From Halobacteriovorax marinus (GTDB lineage: Bacteria > Bdellovibrionota > Bacteriovoracia > Bacteriovoracales > Bacteriovoracaceae), in assembly GCA_002163155.1 (NCBI GenBank), contig MAAO01000016.1, positions 62,001 to 126,000 on the forward strand: DNA of 64,000 nt, in the 5' to 3' direction. A model generated the notes under the pieces. That model saw only the letters and a program-made list of their open reading frames with translations. It had not been told where the DNA came from and did not search any database. This document shows positions 9,016-16,618 of this stretch, piece after piece. Position 1 is the first letter of the stretch. Every line of letters begins with the position of its first letter. Position numbers and translations under genes: made by a program.

Positions 9016-9043
9016 AAAAAGCCGTCCAAAGATTAGACGGCCT
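9016..9043 (-). terminator. Terminator after the small RHH-like gene
   Basis: A GC-rich 6-bp stem (9021-9026 with 9036-9041) is followed on the minus strand by TTTTTAA (9014-9020). It lies about 35 bases past the stop of the 63-residue gene and closes the four-gene minus-strand run that begins at 10993. The 204 bases between 8873 and 9076 hold nothing else I can support. Confidence 0.8.
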
Positions 9044-9076
9044 GTATAAACTTTCTATAGTAAATATCGTAATATT

Positions 9077-9268
9077 CTATTCGAATGTATACTTTCTACC
9101 TTCGAAATCACTATGACTTACTCTAAATCTCTTTAGCGCTATAACCACTAAATCATCCATCGATTGACCAGTGTTTTCAGACATTCTCTCAAAGGCCTCA
9201 ACAATTTCCTTCTCAACCTTTACGCTTAAGTCCTTTAAGTCACCTTTATTGTGTTCTTGTGTTTTCAA
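9077..9268 (-). CDS. Small ribbon-helix-helix-like protein
   Basis: A 63-residue protein. Residues 14-50 (LSVKVEKEIVEAFERMSENTG, then SMDDLVVIALKRFRVS) have the pattern of a CopG/Arc-type fold: a short beta strand, then two helices separated by a turn. Such proteins dimerise and bind DNA, often as small repressors. It is the last gene of a run with the PATAN protein and Mrp, separated from the former by 18 bases. The fold call rests on pattern only, and no target site is evident nearby. Confidence 0.6.
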   Translation of the reverse strand: MKTQEHNKGDLKDLSVKVEKEIVEAFERMSENTGQSMDDLVVIALKRFRVSHSDFEGRKYTFE

Positions 9269-9286
9269 ACGAATTCTCCAGTTATA

Positions 9287-9826
9287 TTAATTCTTATTTT
9301 TAACAACTTTTATTGCGCCCTTCTTTCTTAATGATACCAGTGCTTGAGTCACTTCAAAATCATAAAGATCAGAGTTGCTATAAATATCCGCTACTCTTGA
9401 GTACTCCGTCAAGACACTCATTACAGTAAATTCTTCTTTAGAAACCTCATCCCCTCGAGAAATAAAGTCTCCGCTCAGTATAAGTTTTAAATTTAATGGT
9501 GGCTTAAGAGACTTCGATTCACGATGCTTTCTATAAAGATGCTGAGAATTTGCTTTAAAGTCCTCAAAGCTCAAATGAATTTTTCTTTGAGAGTCTAAAA
9601 CCACCTCTGGCTCTGCAATGAATTTTAAAGGTGTATGCTCCATATCATCAAATAATGCCTGATACAGGGCCTTATCTGTCTTGAGACCACTGTATGAGCA
9701 ATCCACAATCTCACCTTCAGCTATTAAGACTAAGCCAAGAAATTGCCCTGTAGAACGGTGGAGAATGTTAATTCTCCCCGTAAAACCAAAAATTGTCTGC
9801 TCTTCTATAGTGCCAAGTAGTGACAA
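9287..9826 (-). CDS. DUF4388/PATAN-domain protein
   Basis: A 179-residue protein whose N-terminal 75 residues (LLGTIEEQTIFGFTGRINI, then GLVLIAEGEIVDCSY and KALYQALF) match the DUF4388/PATAN pattern common in Deltaproteobacteria-like groups and cyanobacteria. That domain is associated with signalling and surface motility. The C-terminal part (about 125-175) looks like a small winged-helix region (FTVMSVLTEYSRVADIYSN, then VTQALVSLRKKGAIKVV). It lies between Mrp (12 bases upstream) and the small RHH-like gene. A regulatory adaptor role is plausible but inferred. Confidence 0.7.
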   Translation of the reverse strand: MSLLGTIEEQTIFGFTGRINILHRSTGQFLGLVLIAEGEIVDCSYSGLKTDKALYQALFDDMEHTPLKFIAEPEVVLDSQRKIHLSFEDFKANSQHLYRKHRESKSLKPPLNLKLILSGDFISRGDEVSKEEFTVMSVLTEYSRVADIYSNSDLYDFEVTQALVSLRKKGAIKVVKNKN

Positions 9827-9838
9827 AGGAAGACTCCT

Positions 9839-10993
9839 TTATTTTCCTAATATTTTCGAGAAAAACCCTTTCTTCGTTTTCTCACTCATCGCCTCTTCTA
9901 TATGCTTCGCAAGATTCATATAGGATTTCCAAACGGGACGTCCTTCATATTCTTTTAAACTCATATAAGGTATCCCATTATCTGAGCTCTCACGTAGAGA
10001 AATTTCCATTGGAATTTCACCTAAGAATTGAGTATCAAGTTCGGCACACGCTTTTTTCACGCCTCCGTTACCAAAGATATAATACTTCTTCTCTAAGTTA
10101 TCATCCGGAACGAAATAACTCATATTTTCAATCATACCAATGATCGGAACATTAGTCTTTTCAAACATTTTCATCCCTTTCTTAGAATCCAAGATCGCTA
10201 CTTGCTGAGGAGTAGAGACTACAATCGCTGCATCAACCTCAGTCGCTTGAACCATACTCAACTGCATATCTCCTGTTCCTGGAGGAAGGTCGACGATCAG
10301 ATAATCTAATTCGCCCCACTCAACATCAAAGAGAAATTGATTTAGTACTCCACCTAACATTGGACCACGCCAAATCACAGCATCGTCCTCTTGAATAAAT
10401 AAACCAAAAGAAATGAATTTTAATCCATGCGCTTCAATTGGTAGAATTTTCTTATTATCGTTTGCAGCTGGTTTTGCATTCCTCTGTCCAAGTAATAAAG
10501 GCATCGATGGACCGTAAATATCAGCATCCAAAATACCCACTTTCATTCCCATATTTTTAAGAGTTATGGCAAGATTTACAGAAACTGTAGACTTCCCAAC
10601 ACCACCTTTACATGAAGACACCGCAAGTATCTTCTTAACATTAGGGATTCGTTTTTTATTTGCTCCAGCAGGGCCATGCCCAGCTTGAATAGAAGCTTTT
10701 GGCTGCTGAGGCTGCTCCTGCTTTTTTTCAGAAGCGCCAGTGAAGACATCTTTTGAGTCTTTAGAAACGGTCATAATTGTTATATTATCTTCTTCAAATT
10801 TAGACTTCAAAAGACCGTATATTGAATCTTCAATAACTCGTTTTTCCGTGGGGGAAATTCCTTCCCTATCATATTTTATTGTAACTTTCTCATCGTTTAC
10901 CAAAACCTCTTTTATACGGTTTTCGACCCCGAGCGTCTTTTTCGTTGCTGGATTAGCAATAGTACCTATTAAATTCATAATTTCATCATTCAT
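9839..10993 (-). CDS. mrp: Mrp/ApbC-family P-loop ATPase (iron-sulfur carrier type)
   Basis: A 384-residue protein with a short DUF59/MIP18-like N-terminal region (about 1-85), a low-complexity Gln/Pro/Lys linker, and an Mrp NTPase domain. Its deviant Walker A is SCKGGVGKSTVSVNLA near residue 128. DADIYGPSMPLLLG and DLPPGTGDMQLS follow, then the GMIENMSYF segment. Mrp/ApbC proteins move Fe-S clusters to apo-proteins. Oddly, the two cysteines (CxxC) that normally follow MSYF and bind the bridging cluster are missing; the sequence reads MSYFVPDDN. Cluster handling may therefore differ. It is first in a run with the PATAN and RHH-like genes. Confidence 0.88.
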   Translation of the reverse strand: MNDEIMNLIGTIANPATKKTLGVENRIKEVLVNDEKVTIKYDREGISPTEKRVIEDSIYGLLKSKFEEDNITIMTVSKDSKDVFTGASEKKQEQPQQPKASIQAGHGPAGANKKRIPNVKKILAVSSCKGGVGKSTVSVNLAITLKNMGMKVGILDADIYGPSMPLLLGQRNAKPAANDNKKILPIEAHGLKFISFGLFIQEDDAVIWRGPMLGGVLNQFLFDVEWGELDYLIVDLPPGTGDMQLSMVQATEVDAAIVVSTPQQVAILDSKKGMKMFEKTNVPIIGMIENMSYFVPDDNLEKKYYIFGNGGVKKACAELDTQFLGEIPMEISLRESSDNGIPYMSLKEYEGRPVWKSYMNLAKHIEEAMSEKTKKGFFSKILGK

Positions 10994-11162
10994 ATTAAAC
11001 CTCTTTTTAAGCTCATAAATATAACTTGAAATATCTTATTCGTTAAGAATTTTGATTAATACTTGAGCAAAGAGGTGGGCTTTTTATTTTACTAGCACAG
11101 GATTACAATCTCTTATAGAATAGTAACACTGAGCAATTTATTTGTTGAAAGGAATCGACTAA

Positions 11163-11735
11163 ATGGCCGCACCATACAAGCGAAGTATTATTTTAATCAA
11201 TCCAAGATTTCAGATCAAATTTAGTATTTTGGTGTGCTTCTTCTTGTTAGTATCTAGTGTTTTCTACCCTTTAACTATCTACGACCTTGTCACTAAGCTG
11301 GTAGAACAGGCCAATGCAGCCTCTCCAGACATGGCTGAGAAAATGAAGGCCTACAAAAATGGCTTAATTGTAATTCTTGGTCTATTTCAACTAGGGTTTA
11401 CTGCAATTACATTTATAGCCTGCTTACTCTTTAGCCACAAAATTGCCGGTCCAGTCTACAAAGTTCAGAAATATCTTTCCGCTATCAGAGACCGTGAAGC
11501 TAATGGTAAACTCTACTTCAGACAGGGTGACTACTTCAAAGAGTTGGCCGAAGACTTTAATGAGACTTTTGACATGATCCAAGAGGATTACAAGAAAGAT
11601 ATGGTTTACCTAAGTGAGGTATCTTCTTATATTAACAACTTAAGCATGGTTGTTCCCGATGATAAGAAGGTCGTTTTGGATGAGATTAATTTAAAATTAA
11701 ATGAAATCCAAGAAAGGTACCATACACTCTATTAA
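11163..11735 (+). CDS. Two-helix membrane protein with HAMP-like domain
   Basis: The 190-residue product has two transmembrane segments (about residues 20-40 and 62-85). A HAMP-like region follows (about 86-140), including HKIAGPVYKVQKYL and GDYFKELAEDFNETFDMI, and then a helical tail. There is no kinase, cyclase or methyl-accepting domain, so it is a HAMP-only protein that could act as a partner or adaptor. AAAGGA lies 10 bases before the ATG. It is followed after 33 bases by a lytic transglycosylase gene in the same direction. Confidence 0.75.
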   Translation: MAAPYKRSIILINPRFQIKFSILVCFFLLVSSVFYPLTIYDLVTKLVEQANAASPDMAEKMKAYKNGLIVILGLFQLGFTAITFIACLLFSHKIAGPVYKVQKYLSAIRDREANGKLYFRQGDYFKELAEDFNETFDMIQEDYKKDMVYLSEVSSYINNLSMVVPDDKKVVLDEINLKLNEIQERYHTLY

Positions 11736-11768
11736 ATAACTTTTTACTTAAATGACAGGAGGTCATTT

Positions 11769-13829
11769 TTGTCCAAATTAGCAACGATTGCTATTTTTAT
11801 TCTACTTTCTACCAGTACATTTGCTGCGAAAGAAATAAATTTACTGAAGTCCATCAGAACTAGTAAGAACGATCTCAAGTTCGGGAAAGCTTTCCGTCAA
11901 TTTTACAGAAACCTAAAGAAGAAGAAAATTGATCGTGTGGCAATTGCTCTCATGAATAAGAGCTTTAAATATTCAAAAGCTTTTAAAGAATATGGGCCTC
12001 TAATGACTACGCTCAATCAACTTCAAAAGAAGCCAATTACTGAAAAGTCGTTTCATAGTATTTGCTTAGCTAAGAAAAATACAGTACCAAATGCTCCCAG
12101 TCTTGTTAAGAGATCTTACGCTTACTTAGACGAGTACTGTCGATGGAAGTTCTTAAAAAACATTTCGAGATCAAAAAATAAAACGTCGATCTCATTTAAA
12201 AATTTAGATTACTTAAAATATGCTCTTCCTTACTATTTAAATGGAAGTCACAAAAAAGAGTTCGTAAGATATCTCTCACGCATAAAAGAAACTTCTAGCT
12301 TACAATTATTGATTTCTGAACTTATGACGGAACAATACCTGCAAAATCAACACACACCGAACTCAAAACATTTGAAGTTTATAAAAATCTCTACAGAACT
12401 TACTCAATATGTTCAATCGGCTGGCTTAAGGGATTCCTCAGAAAGGAATTATTTCACCAAAGCCTTTTATGCTATTAAAAGAGACATGCAGAAAGAAATT
12501 AAAGCAGAAAGATTTAATAGTGCCTTCGAAAAAGGACAACAACTTGTAACCTTCTATGATTCAAATAAGCAGTATATTGAAGCAAAGAAAGCGTGGATTT
12601 CGATTCTGACTACAGGTAAGAAGTTTCTTTATAAAAAAGAAGCCAAAAAGGCACGTTTCTTCTTTGAGTATGCATTAACTTTTTCGGAAAATGATCAATT
12701 AGATGAAACACTATTTCAACTTCTTTGGAGCAATATCTTATTTGGAAATTACAAAGAAGCTGTTGCAACAATTGAAAAATTTCAACTTATAAAAAACTTC
12801 TCTAAATATAATTCGAAAGTTAAATTTTGGATTGCTTATACTTTATATAAAAATGGGGAAGACGAACTAAGTAAACATTTATTTACAACACTAACAGAGT
12901 CATCACCTCTTAATTTCTACGCCATAATTTCCTATAAGAAATTACTAGATATCTTTGATGTTGAAGATAAGAAGAAACTATTATTTAAATATTCTGAAGA
13001 GATTAAACCCGACATTCCAAAGAACCAAAGATATTCAAAAAACTTCATAGCCTCTATGAAAAGACTATCTATTTGGCTTGACCTCAACCTAGATTCTTTT
13101 TCAAATAATGAAATCTCAGAAATCATCTCTAGAGATTCATCCTATATATTTCAAGATGAGAAGTTTGCGAAGAATGTTACTAACAAAGACCTGAGAAAAC
13201 ATCTTATTGAAAAACTAGTGAACCTATTTACCAAAGAGAAGAAGTATCTCCACTCTTTTAAGCTTGTACATCAATCTCTTGAAAAAGAAATGTTTGAGCT
13301 AGATGCTTTCACACTTAGAAACCTATTTCCTTTTAGATATCTTTCGAATATTAAGAAAATTGATAAGACAATTGACCCTCTTGTGGTGCTCTCTTTAATT
13401 AGACAAGAGTCTGCATTTAACCCACAAGCAAGATCCCATGTTGGAGCGAGAGGTCTTATGCAACTCATGCCAGCGACAGCGAAGCAGTTCAAAAAGAACC
13501 TTAGAACACACCACCTAAAGAGACCTAACTTAAATATCAAAATAGGAATTAAGTATTTAAAAGGGTTGTTTAAAAAGTACGATGGAAATCTTATTTATAC
13601 TCTCTCCGCCTACAACGCAGGTGAGTCGAGAGTAAAGAGATGGAGAAAAAATTTATTTATCAATAATGATCCAATGGTAACAATTGAATCAATTCCTTTT
13701 AAGGAGACAAGAAAATATGTAAAGCTTATTTACAGGAATATTTTCTTCTATAATTTATTATCTAATAAAACTGTCCTCGAAAAATCACTCGAAGACAGCT
13801 TCTTTATATCTTTGAATTCTAAACGTTAA
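11769..13829 (+). CDS. Soluble-type lytic transglycosylase (SLT domain)
   Basis: A 686-residue exported protein: signal peptide ending around TFAAKE, a long helical superhelix-like region, and a C-terminal SLT catalytic domain (about 530-660). The catalytic Glu is in IRQESAFNPQARS, followed by GARGLMQLMPATA and the substrate motif SAYNAGESRV. The arrangement matches Slt70-type enzymes, which cleave the MurNAc-GlcNAc bond in peptidoglycan with 1,6-anhydro product. The start is TTG at 11769, supported by AGGAGG at 11757-11762. Its 3' end overlaps convergent ychF by 11 bases. Confidence 0.9.
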   Translation: MSKLATIAIFILLSTSTFAAKEINLLKSIRTSKNDLKFGKAFRQFYRNLKKKKIDRVAIALMNKSFKYSKAFKEYGPLMTTLNQLQKKPITEKSFHSICLAKKNTVPNAPSLVKRSYAYLDEYCRWKFLKNISRSKNKTSISFKNLDYLKYALPYYLNGSHKKEFVRYLSRIKETSSLQLLISELMTEQYLQNQHTPNSKHLKFIKISTELTQYVQSAGLRDSSERNYFTKAFYAIKRDMQKEIKAERFNSAFEKGQQLVTFYDSNKQYIEAKKAWISILTTGKKFLYKKEAKKARFFFEYALTFSENDQLDETLFQLLWSNILFGNYKEAVATIEKFQLIKNFSKYNSKVKFWIAYTLYKNGEDELSKHLFTTLTESSPLNFYAIISYKKLLDIFDVEDKKKLLFKYSEEIKPDIPKNQRYSKNFIASMKRLSIWLDLNLDSFSNNEISEIISRDSSYIFQDEKFAKNVTNKDLRKHLIEKLVNLFTKEKKYLHSFKLVHQSLEKEMFELDAFTLRNLFPFRYLSNIKKIDKTIDPLVVLSLIRQESAFNPQARSHVGARGLMQLMPATAKQFKKNLRTHHLKRPNLNIKIGIKYLKGLFKKYDGNLIYTLSAYNAGESRVKRWRKNLFINNDPMVTIESIPFKETRKYVKLIYRNIFFYNLLSNKTVLEKSLEDSFFISLNSKR
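13764..13798 (-). terminator. Probable ychF terminator inside the convergent transglycosylase gene
   Basis: A stem with one mismatch (13771-13780 with 13789-13798, 8-base loop) is followed on the minus strand by TTTTATT (13764-13770). It sits 20 bases past the ychF stop, embedded in the last codons of the oppositely oriented lytic transglycosylase. Confidence 0.65.
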
Positions 13830-14928
13830 ATTTGAAGTGAATGATGTCTCCATCTTTCACTTCATATTCTTTTCCTTCAACTCTAAACTTTCCAGCTTCT
13901 TTAACTTTTAGTTCAGTTCCAAGATCAAATAGGTCATCGCAGTGATAGATTTCTGCTTTAATGAAACCTCTTTCAAAGTCTGTGTGAATTACTCCTGCTG
14001 CTTGTGGAGCTCTATCTCCAGCCTTAAAAGTCCATGCTCGAACTTCTTTTTCACCAGCAGTAAAGTAAGTTCTAAGACCTAGCATATCGTAAGCTGTACG
14101 AGTTAAGGCCTGAAGTCCAGATTCTTCAAGACCTGCGGCCTCAAGGAATTCAGATTTTTCTTCCTCTGTTTCAAGTGCAGCAATTTCAGACTCAAGCTTT
14201 CCACAAATAACACTAACTTGTGCATTTTCTTTAGCTGCTAATTCTCTAACACTTTTAACGTAATCGTTATCACCATCCGCACTATCTTCATCAACATTAC
14301 AGAGATATAGAACTTTCTTCATAGTGATCATATTTAAATCACTTACTATTTCTTGCTCATCTTCAGTTAGCTCTAGAAATCTAGCTGCTAAACCTTCATT
14401 TAGATGTACTTCTAATTTTTCTAGAATTGGATGTTGAGCCTTAGCTTTACTAGAAATTTCTTTATTTTGATTTTTCATTAGCTTTGGAAGATTACCAATT
14501 TTCTTTGTTACAACTTCAGCGTCAGCTAGAGCAAGCTCTATATTGATTGTTTCAATATCATCAATTGGATCTATTCTTCCTTCTACGTGAATAATTTCAC
14601 CGTCATCGAAACATCTTACAACGTGGACAATGGCATTCACTTGTCTAATATGACCTAGGAATTGATTTCCAAGACCCTCTCCCTTACTTGCACCCTTAAC
14701 AAGTCCAGCAATATCAACAAACTCTACAACTGTAGGTATTGTCTTACTTGGTTTAATTAGAGCTGTAATTTGTTTTAAGCGACTGTCAGAAACATTTACG
14801 ATTCCAACGTTTGGCTCAATTGTACAAAATGGATAATTAGCGGCTTCCGCTGGAGCTGCAGTTACGGCTTGAAATATTGTTGATTTACCAACGTTGGGTA
14901 ATCCAACAATTCCACAATTTAATGACAT
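13819..14928 (-). CDS. ychF: YchF/OLA1 family GTPase/ATPase
   Basis: A 369-residue Obg-superfamily protein starting SLNCGIVGLPNVGKSTIFQAVT (P-loop at about residues 8-16). FVDIAGLVKGASKGEGLGNQFL is the switch II region, and a C-terminal TGS domain (about 280-366) ends DGDIIHFKFNV. YchF binds ribosomes, prefers ATP, and is linked to stress responses. Length is the family norm (about 363). It is downstream of pth by 12 bases, a widespread pairing in bacteria. Confidence 0.95.
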   Translation of the reverse strand: MSLNCGIVGLPNVGKSTIFQAVTAAPAEAANYPFCTIEPNVGIVNVSDSRLKQITALIKPSKTIPTVVEFVDIAGLVKGASKGEGLGNQFLGHIRQVNAIVHVVRCFDDGEIIHVEGRIDPIDDIETINIELALADAEVVTKKIGNLPKLMKNQNKEISSKAKAQHPILEKLEVHLNEGLAARFLELTEDEQEIVSDLNMITMKKVLYLCNVDEDSADGDNDYVKSVRELAAKENAQVSVICGKLESEIAALETEEEKSEFLEAAGLEESGLQALTRTAYDMLGLRTYFTAGEKEVRAWTFKAGDRAPQAAGVIHTDFERGFIKAEIYHCDDLFDLGTELKVKEAGKFRVEGKEYEVKDGDIIHFKFNV

Positions 14929-14940
14929 ATTTTTTTCCTC

Positions 14941-15510
14941 TTAAATAATTTTCTTCTTACTATATGTTCTTGCTGCACTTTGAAAACCTTTTTCAATATA
15001 TTGCTCTATGGCCTTTGCAGCACCTTCTAAATAATTTCCTATAAAGTCTTTATCCTCTCCGTGATAACCAGACAAGACCCAACTACTGACAGAACCATGA
15101 ACCGGTCTGCCAATTCCCAAACGTAGACGTTTGAAATTTTGCTTTCCTAAGCATTGTGCTATAGATTTCAGTCCGTTATGTCCAGCAAGTCCACCACCAT
15201 CCTTAAAGCCAACTGTTCCAAAACTTAAATCAAGTTCGTCATGAATAACAAGGATATCCTCTAAATCTATCTTATAAAAGTTAGCAAAGGGAGCTACAGA
15301 CTCCCCACTAAGATTCATATAAGTTTGAGGCATAAGAAAAATGTACTTCTCTCCATCAATATCTTTAGTTGCGTGAAGGCCTTTATTCTTTTCAATCCAT
15401 CTTAAATCATTGAAAAAGGATAGCTTTTCAAAAGTATCCCACGCAATATTATGGCGCGTATTCTTATACTCAGAACCAGGGTTACCCAACCCTACTATTA
15501 GTTTAGTCAT
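14941..15510 (-). CDS. pth: Peptidyl-tRNA hydrolase
   Basis: A 189-residue Pth with GLGNPGSEYKNTRHNIAWDTF at the N terminus, which includes the catalytic His in TRHN. It also has MPQTYMNLSGESV, HDELDLSFG and GGLAGHNGLKSI further in. It frees tRNA from peptidyl-tRNA released by stalled ribosomes. It lies between prs and ychF with 12-base gaps on both sides, so the three form an operon. Confidence 0.96.
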   Translation of the reverse strand: MTKLIVGLGNPGSEYKNTRHNIAWDTFEKLSFFNDLRWIEKNKGLHATKDIDGEKYIFLMPQTYMNLSGESVAPFANFYKIDLEDILVIHDELDLSFGTVGFKDGGGLAGHNGLKSIAQCLGKQNFKRLRLGIGRPVHGSVSSWVLSGYHGEDKDFIGNYLEGAAKAIEQYIEKGFQSAARTYSKKKII

Positions 15511-15522
15511 AATTTCATCCGA

Positions 15523-16467
15523 TTATATAAACAGAGAACTTACTGAATCATTGTTAAATGTTCTGTGGATGGCCTTGGCCAAAATATCAGCAGTTTCTAG
15601 GACTTTTATTTTCTCTATACCCTCTGCTTCAGGAGCTAGCGGAATAGTGTCAGTAACAATAATTCTATCTAGAGCTTCACAGCCAGCAAGTCTTTCTAGT
15701 GCAGGATTAGAAAAAATTGGGTGTGTTGCAAATGCATAGACTTTAGTTGCACCGTTTTCTTTAAGGGCCCTACAGGCTTCAACCAACGTTCCTGCAGTAT
15801 CAACCATATCATCTATTATGATACATTCTTTGCCTTCGACGTTACCTACAATGTTCATCGCTTTTGCTACGTTCTTTCCAGTTCTACGTTTATCGATCAT
15901 AGCAATATCTGTCTTAAGCTTCTTTGCATAATGCCTAACTCTCTCAACACCACCGGCATCAGGAGAAACAAAGATCGTATTCTCATTAAAGAGTTCATTT
16001 TTCATATACTCTAAGAAAACTGGAGAAGCGAAAATATTATCAAAAGGAATATTGAAGAATCCCTGAATCTGATTCGCATGCAGGTCCATCGTAATAACTC
16101 GAGTAGCTCCTGCTGCTGTTAAGATATCCGCCATTAACTTTGCAGAAATTGGCGTTCTAGGGCATGCTTTTCTATCTTGTCTTGAATAACCATAATGAGG
16201 CATAACCGCAGTTATTGAAGCTGCTGACGCCCTCTTAAGCGCATCAATCATTATAAGAAGTTCCATTACATGATCATTAACTGGAGCGCTTGTGGACTGA
16301 ATGATGAAAACATCAGCACCACGAACATTCTTTTCAATTTCACAGTAAATTTCACCGTTTGCAAAGCTAACGATTTGGGGATCAACTAGGGGAACGTCAA
16401 GAAATTGGGAGATACTAGAAGCAAGCTTCGGGTTAGATGATCCAGAAACAAGTACTATCCGCTTCAT
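15523..16467 (-). CDS. prs: Ribose-phosphate pyrophosphokinase
   Basis: A 314-residue Prs. It shows the N-terminal VSGSSNPKLA, the catalytic flexible-loop region with YSRQDRK, ITMDLHANQIQGFF, the FVSPDAGGVERVR segment, and the PRPP loop IIDDMVDTAGTLVEA. It makes PRPP from ribose-5-phosphate and ATP for nucleotide, His and Trp synthesis. The ATG at 16465-16467 is chosen over an upstream in-frame start because GGAG sits 7 bases before it. tRNA-Gln lies 21 bases upstream on the same strand, so it may be co-transcribed. Confidence 0.95.
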   Translation of the reverse strand: MKRIVLVSGSSNPKLASSISQFLDVPLVDPQIVSFANGEIYCEIEKNVRGADVFIIQSTSAPVNDHVMELLIMIDALKRASAASITAVMPHYGYSRQDRKACPRTPISAKLMADILTAAGATRVITMDLHANQIQGFFNIPFDNIFASPVFLEYMKNELFNENTIFVSPDAGGVERVRHYAKKLKTDIAMIDKRRTGKNVAKAMNIVGNVEGKECIIIDDMVDTAGTLVEACRALKENGATKVYAFATHPIFSNPALERLAGCEALDRIIVTDTIPLAPEAEGIEKIKVLETADILAKAIHRTFNNDSVSSLFI

Positions 16468-16488
16468 ATAATCTCCAATCAAGAAAAA

Positions 16489-16563
16489 TGGTTGGGCTGG
16501 AAGGACTCGAACCTTCGCATAACAGAATCAAAATCTGTTGACTTACCACTTGTCGACAGCCCA
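16489..16563 (-). tRNA. tRNA-Gln (anticodon TTG), CCA encoded
   Basis: A 75-base minus-strand tRNA. The 7-bp acceptor stem pairs TGGGCTG with CAGCCCA. The D arm is GAC/GTC, and the anticodon stem CAGAT... carries the loop TTTTGAT with anticodon TTG. The T arm is GAAGG-TTCGAGT-CCTTC. Discriminator A and the 3' CCA (16489-16491 on the complement) are encoded. It decodes CAA/CAG glutamine codons. It sits directly upstream of prs. Confidence 0.93.
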
Positions 16564-16618
16564 ACATTTCATAGAATTATCTGAGAATATACTCACAAGC
16601 TGAAACTTTGACAAGACC

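Noticed and set aside
9820-10143. Plus-strand frame of about 107 codons
   Set aside because: It is antisense to mrp, with no ribosome site and a composition typical of a shadow frame.
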